In this document: in pieces, positions 9,415 to 18,040 of the stretch
How positions within the stretch are numbered: position 1 is the stretch's first letter
Layout of the letters: each line of letters starts with the position of its first letter
Assembly: GCF_013410455.1 (NCBI RefSeq)
Contig: NZ_JACCFW010000002.1
Span: 1-50,921 of the forward strand
DNA length: 50,921 nucleotides
DNA from: Allobranchiibius huperziae
Lineage (GTDB): Bacteria; Actinomycetota; Actinomycetes; Actinomycetales; Dermatophilaceae
Direction of reading: 5' to 3'
Notes under the pieces: model-generated
Database searches by the model: none
Told to the model about the DNA's origin: nothing
Seen by the model: only the letters and a program-made list of their open reading frames with translations
Position numbers and translations under genes: made by a program

Positions 9415-10805
9415 GCGGTGTGCGCCCTCTGTTGGCCCAGTCCGTCGGCGACCATCGCGGCGGCGTGCCGCCACGCGACCTGGGTGTCCGGGCGCAGCCC
9501 GTCCAGGCGCAGATGCGCGGCGCGCATCCCCGGGTCGTACGGGATCGGCGCCGCGGCGCGGGCCAACGCCTCGAACCGGGCCAGGTACTCCGCGCTGGGC
9601 GCTTCGTCCTGATCGGCATGGGCGACGACCACGACCGCGTCATCGGCCAGCTGCGCGGCGGCGTCGCCTTGTTTGCGCAGGTCATCCAGCACCAACCGGG
9701 CTGCTTCGGCGTGATCCGGGCGGGTGGTGGTGGCCACCACCAGCTGGTCGGTGTGCTCAATCATCCGCAACCAGTTCGCCGCACTCTCGTCGTTGCCGGA
9801 GTCGATGAAGATCAACCGGTAGTACCTGCTCGCGACGCGGTGCAACGCGTCGAAGTCGGATGTGGTCAGCCGCTCTTCGGGGGCGATGGAGTGCGGGTTG
9901 GACCGCAGGACGTCGAACTTGTCCTCGGTCTGGTGGTGCACGAACGCGGCCAGGTCCGCCGCCCGCGCCTCGGGGCGCATCAGCTCATCAGCAGACGCGA
10001 GCAGGTCCCGCACGTGGGCCTCGTGGGGCCCTTCCTCGGTGCGCCAGCCCATCGTTCCGCGGGTCTCGTTGTTGTCCCACGCCAAGCACCCCGCGCCACC
10101 CCAGCGGGCGAACATTGCCGCCAGGAGCACCGCGGTCGGCGTTTTCGATGCCCCGCCTTTGGGGTTGACCATGGTGATGGTCCGGGGTCCGGCCCAGTGC
10201 TGGGAGATTGCCCGCAGTTCCGCTCGTTCGGTGATCTGCTCCGGGGTCGGGCCCTCGGCCCGCTTCTCCAGGCCGATGCTCTGCAGGAACCCGTGCCACC
10301 CGCCGACCTTGGTCGGCGTCGTCATCCCAGAGAACGCCTCGTCCGCACCCGGCAGGAACGTCACCGACGCACGTCGCTCCGCCCGCGACTGCGGCACCTC
10401 TTCCGGGGCCACCGCTGCGATCGACTGCTGGACCGGGGTGTCCGTTTTGCGATCTGTATACGGTGTACGCGCTGGGTGATCCTGCGGGGTGTCCTGCGCG
10501 GTAGGGGTTGTCGCAGGCGCAGTGGCGCGGCTCTCCGCGGCAGGCGGCACAGGTGCGGTCCCGACGGACGTGACGGTGCCGTCGGGACCGACCTGCAGCT
10601 GCTGGGTGCCTCCGTCATCGACGGCGGTCACCTGCACCACACCGCTGGCCTGGGAGGCGATGTGCGCGATCGCGGCCTGGTGGACGCTACTGCCGGCGGC
10701 GACGGGGATGACCTGTCCGTCGAGGATGAATTGGCCCTCCCCGACGATCAGCATCCGCACCGAGCTGGTGGCTTCGCTCGAGGTGTGCTGGGTGTTCTGT
10801 GTCAT
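9411..10805 (-). CDS. ParA/MinD-like ATPase of the transfer operon
   Basis: This 464-residue protein has an N-terminal beta-rich region (residues 15-85, LIVGEGQFILDGQVIPV), a Pro/Ala linker and a C-terminal ParA/MinD domain from about 205. The deviant Walker A is NPKGGASKTPTAVLLAA (about 214-230), with the two lysines expected for the family. YRLIFIDSGNDESAANWL is the Walker B-like segment. It is clearly separate from the plasmid partition ParA at 21519, so it probably acts in transfer (spatial organisation of the apparatus) rather than segregation. The ATG is preceded by GGGAGAGG. Confidence 0.85.
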   Translation of the reverse strand: MTQNTQHTSSEATSSVRMLIVGEGQFILDGQVIPVAAGSSVHQAAIAHIASQASGVVQVTAVDDGGTQQLQVGPDGTVTSVGTAPVPPAAESRATAPATTPTAQDTPQDHPARTPYTDRKTDTPVQQSIAAVAPEEVPQSRAERRASVTFLPGADEAFSGMTTPTKVGGWHGFLQSIGLEKRAEGPTPEQITERAELRAISQHWAGPRTITMVNPKGGASKTPTAVLLAAMFARWGGAGCLAWDNNETRGTMGWRTEEGPHEAHVRDLLASADELMRPEARAADLAAFVHHQTEDKFDVLRSNPHSIAPEERLTTSDFDALHRVASRYYRLIFIDSGNDESAANWLRMIEHTDQLVVATTTRPDHAEAARLVLDDLRKQGDAAAQLADDAVVVVAHADQDEAPSAEYLARFEALARAAAPIPYDPGMRAAHLRLDGLRPDTQVAWRHAAAMVADGLGQQRAHTA

Positions 10806-10854
10806 GTGCCTCTCCCGTCGTGGTCCTGCTGGTCTGTGAGTGAGCTGGTGATGG

Positions 10855-11508
10855 TTAAGGGGTCTGGTCGTAGACCTGCGTGACCCGCCACGGCGCGGTG
10901 GCGGCCGTCCGGCGGCAGGTGACGATCCACACCGCCGTGGCCGGTTTGCTGGTCCAGTTCCCGGTGCCGTGCCCGGTGCTGGTGACGTCGACCTGGCGGA
11001 CGGCGAGGGTGGGGCTGTCGCCGGTTTGGTCCGGGACGTCGGTCATCGGGACCGTCTTCGCGACGGCGGTGGTCCACCCGTGATGCGCCGTCAGCACGGT
11101 CCAGGCCGCTCCCCCACCGCCATTGCCCGTCAGCGGTAGCTTCACCGCGGCCGCCAGGGGCGCACCGAGCAGCGGCTCCGCGCGTCGTTCGGCGTCCAGG
11201 GTGGTGGTGTCCAAGGCGGTGTCCTGGGTGGCGAACACCCGCATCACCGACGCCGCGACCGCGGACGCGTCTTTCTGGTTCACCCCACCGAGGTCTGGTG
11301 CCCCGCCGCGCGGGGTGCCTGCCCGTCCGGCCGGGAGGGTCGTGGTCGGAATGGTCGGTGTCGCCGAGCTGGTTGCCGGCGATGTGACGGTGTGTGACGG
11401 CGTGACGGTCACCGTCACCGCAGCCTTGGTGCGTTTGTCGGCGCACCCGGTCAGCGCCATGGAGCCGATCACCACGGTGATCGCGACAGACGTGCGTGCA
11501 GCGCGCAT
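10855..11508 (-). CDS. Predicted lipoprotein of the transfer operon
   Basis: This 217-residue protein begins MRAARTSVAITVVIGSMAL with a lipobox LTGC (Cys at about 22), so it should be exported and lipid-anchored. A Thr/Ser/Pro-rich linker follows, then a compact domain of about 150 residues. ATG at 11508 is preceded by GGAAGAAG; the longer frame to 11775 is an antisense-like read-through of the hydrolase gene. It sits 2 nt after that gene. A role as an extracytoplasmic adaptor between wall and channel is plausible but unproven. Confidence 0.82.
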   Translation of the reverse strand: MRAARTSVAITVVIGSMALTGCADKRTKAAVTVTVTPSHTVTSPATSSATPTIPTTTLPAGRAGTPRGGAPDLGGVNQKDASAVAASVMRVFATQDTALDTTTLDAERRAEPLLGAPLAAAVKLPLTGNGGGGAAWTVLTAHHGWTTAVAKTVPMTDVPDQTGDSPTLAVRQVDVTSTGHGTGNWTSKPATAVWIVTCRRTAATAPWRVTQVYDQTP

Positions 11509-11510
11509 GG

Positions 11511-12647
11511 TCACTTCTTCCGGTAGTAGACGGCGTTGGGGTGACCGGCGTAGAGCACCGTGGAGGATTGACGGGCTTGGGGCGCGAATCCGACGTGGCC
11601 GGGGTAGCCGTAGGAGCCCTCCACGAAGTTGCCGGAGAACCCCGGGACCGACCCGACGTACATCCACACGTGCGTCAGGCCCCCGCCGTTGCTGATCCCG
11701 ATGTCCCCGGGGCGCAGTTGCGACAGGCTCAGGGATGAGGCGGAGCCGAGGGGCTGCCAGTGCGCGGCCATCCACGCCTCCTGGACCGGGACGAACCCCG
11801 CGCCCTGGGCGAGTACGCCGTTGTTGTTGTAGGTGGGGTCGACCGCGGTCGTCGCGATGAGGGACACCGTCGCCGAGCAGTGGTCACCCTCCGGGCGCCC
11901 GACCGGGACCTCGCCGGGTTGGTGGGCGTAGAAGTGCCCGGACGTGCGTGCGGCGTTGACCGCGGTGGTGTACTGCGGCATCTGGGCGAGGTGGTCTTGG
12001 CCCTGGTTGGTGTGCCATGCGTACGCCAGCACCGTCTGCGCCAGTGACGCCCCAGCGGCCAGTCCCCCACCGGGCAGGGTGAACTGGGCCAGGAACTTGC
12101 GAATGTTCGCGACGTAGGCCGGGGTCTGCCCGTTCTGTGGGACACCCCCGGCGCCTTGGACCGCGCCGAGGCCGGCGTTGTACGCCGCCCACGCCAAATC
12201 GTTCGGATCACCCTTGACCGCGCCCGCTTTGAGCAGCGAGCTGACCTGGCCGTACAGGGCGCACATGAAGTGCGCCTGCGCCGGGATCGCGTCCCCGGGG
12301 TCCAGGGGTGAGTTGGTGCCGTTGTGGTTGTAGTCCTGACCCCACGTCTTCCACGTACCGGGCATGAACTGCGCGATCCCCTGCGCCCCCACCGCGCTGG
12401 TCGCGTTGACGTTGAAGTTGGACTCCGCTTTCAGCTGGGCGGCAATGTCGGGTGCGGTGATGCCCGGGCACACCGTCCCGGCGGCCTGAATCAGCGGGAC
12501 CAGATCCGCGGGGATCCCAGCCGGGTTTAACCCGCCGCCGCCGCTGCCTCCACTCGGCGTCGGTGAGGCACCGGACACGGCGACCACGACCATCACCGGG
12601 ATCGCGGCCACCCCCAGCACCGCGCCGCCGATGCCCTTACCGCCCAC
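11511..12647 (-). CDS. Bifunctional peptidoglycan hydrolase (lytic transglycosylase + NlpC/P60-like)
   Basis: This 378-residue exported enzyme would open the cell wall locally for the conjugation channel. It has an N-terminal hydrophobic signal or anchor (about 6-27) and a Gly/Ser linker. The SLT/lysozyme-like domain spans about 45-190, with the likely catalytic Glu75 in AAQLKAESNF and the conserved GAQGIAQFMPGTW. The C-terminal domain (about 205-378) has the NlpC/P60-like Cys257 (GDHCSA) and His326 (GLTHVWMYVG). This two-domain layout is common to VirB1-like proteins of Gram-positive conjugation systems. It is separated by only 2 nt from both neighbours. Confidence 0.92.
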   Translation of the reverse strand: MGGKGIGGAVLGVAAIPVMVVVAVSGASPTPSGGSGGGGLNPAGIPADLVPLIQAAGTVCPGITAPDIAAQLKAESNFNVNATSAVGAQGIAQFMPGTWKTWGQDYNHNGTNSPLDPGDAIPAQAHFMCALYGQVSSLLKAGAVKGDPNDLAWAAYNAGLGAVQGAGGVPQNGQTPAYVANIRKFLAQFTLPGGGLAAGASLAQTVLAYAWHTNQGQDHLAQMPQYTTAVNAARTSGHFYAHQPGEVPVGRPEGDHCSATVSLIATTAVDPTYNNNGVLAQGAGFVPVQEAWMAAHWQPLGSASSLSLSQLRPGDIGISNGGGLTHVWMYVGSVPGFSGNFVEGSYGYPGHVGFAPQARQSSTVLYAGHPNAVYYRKK

Positions 12648-12649
12648 GG

Positions 12650-14362
12650 TTACTTCCCACCCGCACTGCTAGAGCCCTTTGCGGCAGGCTTCTTCGTTGC
12701 CTTCGGCTTCGAGGTGGGCGATGGCTTCTTGGCCGGCGTGGGCGGTGCCGTCGTGGCAGGCACGCTGGAGGGGGTGCTCGTTGCCGAGGGTGTCGATGCC
12801 GCGGTGCTGGGCAGTAGGTACAGGCGGGCCGTGTCGTCGGCCGAACCGATGACCAACGCCGAGGTGCCCACGGTCCCAGCCGGGATGACCGGGTCACTCG
12901 CGCCGGTGGCCCCATTGGTGTTGTTCAGCGTCGACGTGGTGCCGGTGCTGGCCCCGCCCAGCGGGGTGCCCGTCACCGAGGCGGCGACGGTCTGCTGGTC
13001 AGCGTTGGTGCACCAGATGACCTGATCCCCCGCCTGCCGGGCGGTCCACCCCGCTGGCAGCTGGTGCAGACCCCCGGTGCGCAGATCAACCACCGAGGAA
13101 CCAAGCACCCCAAGTGTGCCCGAGGGTGAGACCAGTAGCGGTGAGGCCGCGTTCTGGGTGTTGATCGACCCCGTGGTCCACCTGGCACGCAACCCGTCCA
13201 GCGCGGTCGCGCGCAGGAGCACCGCCCCGGTCGTGGTGGCCTTGGCCGGGGTCCACTGCTGAACCAGCGTGGTGTCGGTGACCGCAACGGTCGTGCCGCC
13301 GGTCCATCCCTTCGGGGCCGACAGCGCGGTCGGGTTGCCCGCCACGGTGGGCGAGCTGACCTTCCACGCATGCCCCCCGCTGTCGGTGGCCAGCAACGTG
13401 TCCTTGGGCAGGATCGCCACCGCGCGCCCGCCAGGGGGCAGCGCACGCGTCACTAGCTTGCCGCCCAAACCCACGATCGAGACCGTGGTCTGTGACCGGG
13501 GAATGATCGGCCCCGCCGGCGTCAACACCACCGCGGTATCGATGCCTGCCGTGGGCACCGGCCACTCCCCCAGCCGCTGCCCGGTCATCGACCAGGCGCT
13601 CACTTCTGTGTCGGTGGCCACCATCACCACCGGAACACCCGCGACGCGGCCCAGAGTCGGGCCGGTCGTGATCGAGGATCCCGCAAGGTCCTTACTCCAC
13701 ACAGGGGCGCCGGTGCGTGCGCTCAACGCGCTCAACGCCATCTCGCCGCTGCCGTGAGTCGTGACGGCGTAGATCGACGAGCCGTTGACCGCGACCGGTG
13801 AGGCTGTCTGCTGAGTGGCATCGACCGCAGCCACGGCCGCGGATGACCAGAAGGCCTGCGGTGACCAGCCCACCGGGGCGGCCACTGGCAGTTCCGTCGG
13901 CGTCGCTGACGGCGTGACTGTTCGGGTAACCGCAGGATGCGGAGCCGGTCCGGAACCGTGGTGCGCGACCGCGATGCCGCCGATCCCGCCTCCAACCAGC
14001 AGAACCGCAGTGCCCAGCACCGCCACGCGTGCCCCAGTTCGTTTCTGACCGCTGCGCTGGGTGCTGCCCGCCGCCTCGGCTGAGTCCCACGAATCCGTCA
14101 TTGGCCACACCCGCCCGTCGGCATCGACGACCATTGGCCAGGTATTGCCTGCCTCGTCTTCTGCGATTGCGCGGATTGCCTGGATGGAACCCTCCCGGGC
14201 AGCCGCGCGAGCAGCGACCACCTGCACCCCTGCCTCTTGCGGCGTCATTCCTGGCGGCACGGCCACCGGTTCTCCGTCTACCGTCACGTGGCCGCGAATA
14301 AGAGCCATTCGCACCTCGGGGAACACCTGCACCGCGGCTGGGTCGAATGGGTCGTCAGCCAT
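12650..14362 (-). CDS. Membrane-anchored beta-propeller-like protein
   Basis: About 570 residues. The cytoplasmic N-terminal ~110 residues are of the kind found in actinobacterial Tra proteins (IRAIAEDEAGNTWPMVVDADG). One transmembrane helix follows (about 114-133), then a long extracytoplasmic region built of repeated blades (SALSARTGAPVWSKDLAG is a quinoprotein/PQQ-type repeat). The C-terminal tail is rich in Pro, Lys, Thr and Ala (about 510-570). The tail resembles a wall-binding or wall-spanning extension. ATG at 14362 overlaps the upstream stop by 8 nt. I expect a structural or adhesion-like role in transfer; no catalytic motif is visible. Confidence 0.8.
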   Translation of the reverse strand: MADDPFDPAAVQVFPEVRMALIRGHVTVDGEPVAVPPGMTPQEAGVQVVAARAAAREGSIQAIRAIAEDEAGNTWPMVVDADGRVWPMTDSWDSAEAAGSTQRSGQKRTGARVAVLGTAVLLVGGGIGGIAVAHHGSGPAPHPAVTRTVTPSATPTELPVAAPVGWSPQAFWSSAAVAAVDATQQTASPVAVNGSSIYAVTTHGSGEMALSALSARTGAPVWSKDLAGSSITTGPTLGRVAGVPVVMVATDTEVSAWSMTGQRLGEWPVPTAGIDTAVVLTPAGPIIPRSQTTVSIVGLGGKLVTRALPPGGRAVAILPKDTLLATDSGGHAWKVSSPTVAGNPTALSAPKGWTGGTTVAVTDTTLVQQWTPAKATTTGAVLLRATALDGLRARWTTGSINTQNAASPLLVSPSGTLGVLGSSVVDLRTGGLHQLPAGWTARQAGDQVIWCTNADQQTVAASVTGTPLGGASTGTTSTLNNTNGATGASDPVIPAGTVGTSALVIGSADDTARLYLLPSTAASTPSATSTPSSVPATTAPPTPAKKPSPTSKPKATKKPAAKGSSSAGGK

Positions 14363-14756
14363 AAGCAACAGCCCCCCGACCCTGACGGGCGATCAGACCG
14401 GCCGATGACGGGGAGGAAACCGCCGGTCCAATCGAGCCCGCCAGGGCGTTCAACAGCGCATCCGCGTGCTCAATCCGCAGGATGTGCGCAGACCACTTCT
14501 CTAGAGACGCAGCATGCAGCTCGGGCTTCTGCAGGCAGCTCGCGTCCTGCTCAGCCGCTACGGCGCAATGGGCTGCCTTGTCTCTGAAAGCTTTCAACGC
14601 CGACATCAAATCCGCGAGATGACCTGGCCCGCGCAACGTCACCGAGGTGCGCGACGCACGCATCTGCACCAAGCCCGGCACCGCCTTGGCGATCACGTCG
14701 CCCATCACCGAAGGGTGTGATCCCTCCGGCAGTGGCATTCGAACGTTGAACGTCAC
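14355..14756 (-). CDS. First gene of the transfer operon, unknown function
   Basis: This 133-residue soluble protein has an N-terminal half (VTFNVRMPLPEGSHPSV, then VTLRGPGHLADLMSALKAF) that looks like a small alpha/beta fold and a mainly helical C-terminal half. I do not recognise a family. GTG at 14756 is chosen because GGAGG lies 7 nt upstream; an earlier in-frame start at 14801 lacks such a site. As the promoter-proximal gene it could be regulatory. It is co-oriented with the entire transfer operon. Confidence 0.65.
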   Translation of the reverse strand: MTFNVRMPLPEGSHPSVMGDVIAKAVPGLVQMRASRTSVTLRGPGHLADLMSALKAFRDKAAHCAVAAEQDASCLQKPELHAASLEKWSAHILRIEHADALLNALAGSIGPAVSSPSSAGLIARQGRGAVAYG

Positions 14757-14921
14757 TTCGGTGCCTCCAGTGCTCGGCGGGCAACCGGCAAGAAGCTGCA
14801 CGGCTGCTAGTCAGCACGCTAGCATCTAAAGATGAGTTCTGCATCTATGGATGAGATAGGCCGAACCTGTCTACGCCTACGGACAGCAAGATGGTTGGGT
14901 AGGGCGGTGGCCCAGACCTCG
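14757..14921. promoter_or_regulatory. Divergent control region with paired palindromes
   Basis: This lies between the transfer operon (leftward) and the EspR-like gene (rightward). Two 12-bp palindromes, CATCTAAAGATG (14823-14834) and CATCTATGGATG (14842-14853), share the form CATCTxxxGATG and start 19 bp apart. A GCTAGC hexamer overlaps at 14818-14823. This layout suits a dimeric repressor controlling both directions, most simply the adjacent XRE/EspR-like protein. Binding is inferred. Confidence 0.6.
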
Positions 14922-15290
14922 GTGAGCGAGAAGGTGGACTTTCTCTTCAAAAACGTTCCCGCAGTCACCGGCGACCCCGCTTCTCCGGCTGCGGCCGTCG
15001 CTTGGATCGCCGAACAAGACGGCCCCACCTACAGCTCAGGCCATCTTCGAAACGTTCGCAGCGGACACCGGTCGGGAGCGCCCTCGTTCGAGCTGCTCAG
15101 CTGGTTAGCCCGCTACTTCGCCATCCCTATCGAATTTTTCAGTGACAACGACGTCGAGTTAGCCATCCGCACCGACATTGCCCGCCTGCAAACTGAAGCC
15201 GTGGCTCTTCGATCGGAGCTCGCCACCAAGGTCTTCTCCATGACTCCCGAACAGCTCGCTGAGCTACGCGCTCATCTGGACGACCATTGA
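14922..15290 (+). CDS. EspR/XRE-like transcriptional regulator
   Basis: A frame of 122 residues from GTG (VSEKVDFLFKNVP). The helix-turn-helix region is AVAWIAEQDGPTYSSGHLRNVRSGHR, followed by the motif FELLSWLARYFAIPIEFFSD, typical of EspR-like actinobacterial regulators. The C-terminal helix (TEAVALRSELATKVFSMTPE) probably dimerises. An upstream ATG at 14832 is possible, but it lies inside the putative operator palindromes, so I prefer 14922; the SD is weak for both. The gene is divergent from the transfer operon and probably controls it and itself. Confidence 0.75.
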   Translation: MSEKVDFLFKNVPAVTGDPASPAAAVAWIAEQDGPTYSSGHLRNVRSGHRSGAPSFELLSWLARYFAIPIEFFSDNDVELAIRTDIARLQTEAVALRSELATKVFSMTPEQLAELRAHLDDH

Positions 15291-15440
15291 CTCGACCAGG
15301 TCTCGAAGACCACGCTGCAAGACACCTTCGGCCTGACGACCACTCAACACCGCGCACGGGATGCGCTCTGCCGCCTCATGCACCATCTGCGACACTTCGG
15401 CCACCACTGAGGACTGGGCCGGCTGGGTGTGCTGCGACAT
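15264..15440 (-). CDS. Small 58-residue helical protein
   Basis: This short ORF starts MSQHTQPAQSSVVAEV and is preceded by an excellent GGGGAGGAG ribosome-binding site 6 nt before the ATG. The product is Ser/Gln-rich at the start and otherwise helical (RQAEGVLQRGLRDLVESMVV), with no hydrophobic segment long enough for a membrane helix. It is convergent with the EspR-like gene and overlaps its 3' end by 27 bp. Because of its position between two small regulators it may be a co-regulator. Function unknown. Confidence 0.65.
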   Translation of the reverse strand: MSQHTQPAQSSVVAEVSQMVHEAAERIPCAVLSGRQAEGVLQRGLRDLVESMVVQMSA

Positions 15441-15553
15441 CTTGTGCTCCTCCCCGGAGTTTCCTTAGGTTCCATATGACCACGGGACAGGGCCTCACGA
15501 AATGCCGCAGCAGTAAGTTTTGAGTAAAGACGTGTATTCTGAGAGAATTGTCC

Positions 15554-15865
15554 ATGGCTGAACCGGTACAGATCCCCTCGTTCGCGGAACGTTTGGTCAT
15601 GGCCCTGGAGGCGGCGGGGATGTCGATCCCCGATCTGCAGCGGCAGATGCGTCTGCTGGGCGTCGAGCGAACCCCGGGATATCTCTACAACTTGTGCACC
15701 GGAGCACGATCAAACCCCACGTTTGAAACGATCGCCGCATGCATCCACGCGACCAACGCCGACCCCCGATGGTTCTTCGTTGAGACCCTCGACCCCGGAT
15801 TCTCTCCCGCAGACGTGCTCTGGGGCACCCTGGCAAGTGAGCTGGAAGGGCCGCCCCGTCGCTGA
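15554..15865 (+). CDS. Second small XRE/EspR-like regulator
   Basis: A frame of 103 residues from ATG 15554, with GAGAGA 7 nt upstream; a TTG 6 nt earlier is less likely. The helix-turn-helix region is MSIPDLQRQMRLLG and RTPGYLYNLCTGARSNP, followed by FETIAACIHATNADPRWFF. It resembles the 14922 protein in layout (HTH, then a short C-terminal FF segment) but is shorter. This suggests paired related repressors. It is separated from the convergent MFS gene by 7 bp. Confidence 0.75.
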   Translation: MAEPVQIPSFAERLVMALEAAGMSIPDLQRQMRLLGVERTPGYLYNLCTGARSNPTFETIAACIHATNADPRWFFVETLDPGFSPADVLWGTLASELEGPPRR

Positions 15866-15872
15866 GCGCCTT

Positions 15873-17168
15873 CTAGGCGGTCGTAGTGGCGACTCCGGCC
15901 TGCCGCACCTGGTCGGAGCTAAGAGCGACGGCGCACGTCGCCAGCGACAGCAACCCCAGCACCACGATCCCTGCGGAGATCGAGCCGGCGGCCGCCGCGC
16001 CGGCCACGATCAGGTACCCCAGCGGTTCAAGCTGCAGTCCGAGTAGCAACGGCGCCAGCATCCTGCCGGTGACCTCTCCGTCGTTGCTGAGGTCTTTTGC
16101 GCGTACCCGGGCATACCCGGTCAGGTACGGGCCCATGGGTCCTGTGGTGATGCCGATCAGTGTCACCGCTATGGCGTAGACCGGCGCCGAGCTGGTCAGT
16201 CCTGCGACCAGCGCGGCGATCGCGGCGATGCTGGCGCCGATGAGTGCCGTTCGCACGTGATGCCGGGCTTGGTCCTTACGATGGATGGCCCACAGTGTCC
16301 CGATCAAGATGCCGGCGATGAAGCCGCCGAACGACACCCCGTACCAAGCCGCGGCCCAGTGATAGTGCCTTGCCAGCAGCGCTGCCCCCACTGTCACCGC
16401 TCCACCGCCGGTCATTGAGGTCACGGCCTGAACCGGGTACGTGCGTATCAGGACCGGCTGTGCTCGCACGAGACGCATTCCGGCGCGCACATCACCCAGG
16501 ATTCCCTCGGTATCAACCCTCTCCTGGGGAAATCCGACCAACCTGGACGTGCGGCCGTAAAGGACCGCCGCGGCGATAAGCAGGAGGACGAACACCACAG
16601 CCGATGTCGTGAGGCCGCCGGCGGTACCCAGCACGACGCCACCAGTCACCGCCCCCAACGTCTGTGCGATCCGACCAATGAGGCGATCGGCATCGACCGC
16701 GTCGCTGGACAGCTCCGTGGTAGGCAGAAAGTAGTTCGGATAGGCCTCCACCGCTGGCTCGTGGTAGCCCTCCATGCCGTCCCAGACGACAGCAACCGCG
16801 GTGAGCACCCATAACAGCGTGGTGCGTCCACTGAACGGGGTTGCCACCGCCCAGACGACGGCGACAGCGATCCTCAAAGCGCTAGTGACCAGCAGTACGC
16901 GGCCAGCGCCGAATGCGTCGCTGGCCGCACCGCCAAAGACCAGCAGCAGGATGGCGGGGAGGGTGCCCAGCGTCATGATTGCGGCGTACACCCAGTGGTT
17001 GGCGCTGCTGGCGACCCAGGCCACCACGGCCAACCACAGCGTGCCGGCGAAACGGTCTACACCCACAGCGGCGCCGAACCGGCGATACCCCTGGTTTGCG
17101 AAAACCCTTCTGACCGGCGCGGGGATCACCTGGCGCAGCTGGGACCCCCTTGAGACGAACGTGCTCAC
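15873..17168 (-). CDS. MFS transporter
   Basis: This 431-residue polytopic protein has about 11-12 hydrophobic segments, beginning after RRVFANQGYRRFGAAVGVDR. The amphipathic loop between TM2 and TM3 contains FGGAASDAFGAGRVLL, an MFS-like motif A position. The family includes actinobacterial drug or siderophore exporters; the substrate cannot be deduced. GTG at 17168 overlaps the stop of the regulator gene (GTGA), so the two are translationally coupled. The pair is therefore probably a self-regulated efflux module. Confidence 0.85.
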   Translation of the reverse strand: MSTFVSRGSQLRQVIPAPVRRVFANQGYRRFGAAVGVDRFAGTLWLAVVAWVASSANHWVYAAIMTLGTLPAILLLVFGGAASDAFGAGRVLLVTSALRIAVAVVWAVATPFSGRTTLLWVLTAVAVVWDGMEGYHEPAVEAYPNYFLPTTELSSDAVDADRLIGRIAQTLGAVTGGVVLGTAGGLTTSAVVFVLLLIAAAVLYGRTSRLVGFPQERVDTEGILGDVRAGMRLVRAQPVLIRTYPVQAVTSMTGGGAVTVGAALLARHYHWAAAWYGVSFGGFIAGILIGTLWAIHRKDQARHHVRTALIGASIAAIAALVAGLTSSAPVYAIAVTLIGITTGPMGPYLTGYARVRAKDLSNDGEVTGRMLAPLLLGLQLEPLGYLIVAGAAAAGSISAGIVVLGLLSLATCAVALSSDQVRQAGVATTTA

Positions 17169-17761
17169 TTCTCCCCCGTCAACAGCACTGCGTTCGCGGC
17201 TGCGTAAACCGACCGCACCCCCTCCATGTCGGCAGGGTGTTCCTTGGCTCGAGCGAGCCACTTCATCATGACCTGGTAGATCTCTTCCGACATCGCGTCC
17301 AGTTCGCCGGCCGTCAGTCGCGCCACGATCTCAAACGACAGGGCGGCCTGCGTCCACTCCTCCGGGTCGCGATCACGTCGGCGCAACCACTCCCGCAGGA
17401 TGGTTTGCTGGTTGATGACGAACGCTTCTAACCACTGCTGAAGAGCCCGCTGCTGATCGCCGGTGTGCAGCACATCAGTCAACCTCAAGCCGCCCGGGAC
17501 GACCTGCCACCACCGCCAGCGATCCTGCTTCTCCCCTACTGACGACATCGCGAAGCCAGCCTTGCGCAGGTTCTGCAGATGCTTCAGAACACTGGCCTCG
17601 GACAACCCTGCTGGGCCCATGACATCCCTCGCGTGAGCAGGACCAGCTCCCAGCAGGAAAACCCACACCCGCCAACAGAACGGGTTGGTCACTACTGCCA
17701 GCACCTCGGGGGTCGGGTCCGGCGTACGCCGCGCGAGATCCCCCTCATCCCACTCGATCAC
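17165..17761 (-). CDS. ArsR-like winged-helix regulator
   Basis: This 198-residue protein has an N-terminal winged helix at about 20-85. NPFCWRVWVFLLGAGPAHAR is helix 1, and GLSEASVLKHLQNLRKAGF is the recognition helix region typical of ArsR/MarR-like folds. The C-terminal half is helical and could bind a ligand or dimerise. No CxC metal site is visible. It is coupled to the MFS gene and most likely controls it. Its start is ATG at 17761, at the edge of a noncoding region. Confidence 0.8.
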   Translation of the reverse strand: MIEWDEGDLARRTPDPTPEVLAVVTNPFCWRVWVFLLGAGPAHARDVMGPAGLSEASVLKHLQNLRKAGFAMSSVGEKQDRWRWWQVVPGGLRLTDVLHTGDQQRALQQWLEAFVINQQTILREWLRRRDRDPEEWTQAALSFEIVARLTAGELDAMSEEIYQVMMKWLARAKEHPADMEGVRSVYAAANAVLLTGEK

Positions 17762-17868
17762 GGCGCAACCCTACTGGGGCGGATGGGCGGAAAACCGGCG
17801 CAGAACCCCTCTAACCAGCGCCCTGACGCGAGTAGTCTGCGAATGTCGGATTTCCAAGGAGGAACGTC

Positions 17869-17904
17869 ATGCATTGCAGCGGGCGAGTCGGTAACGGCGG
17901 CTGA
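17869..17904 (+). CDS. Possible 11-residue leader peptide
   Basis: A near-perfect AAGGAGGAA (17856-17864) sits 4 nt before an ATG that opens only MHCSGRVGNGG and stops. No longer frame uses this strong ribosome-binding site. It could be a leader peptide for the ribbon-helix-helix gene downstream, or the remnant of a lost gene. Confidence 0.35.
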   Translation: MHCSGRVGNGG

Positions 17905-18040
17905 AACAGCCCCCACACCAGACATCAGCGGGAGCAGGGCCACCAGATGGTGCCCTGCTCTCGCCACGACTAGCCCCGGACGACACGCCGAGGGCACTGG
18001 TTCCCCACCGCCAGCGACCACTGCGTGCCATAGTTCGACA

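Noticed and set aside
9420-10883. 487-codon plus-strand ORF
   Set aside because: Antisense shadow of the ParA/MinD-like ATPase; no domain.
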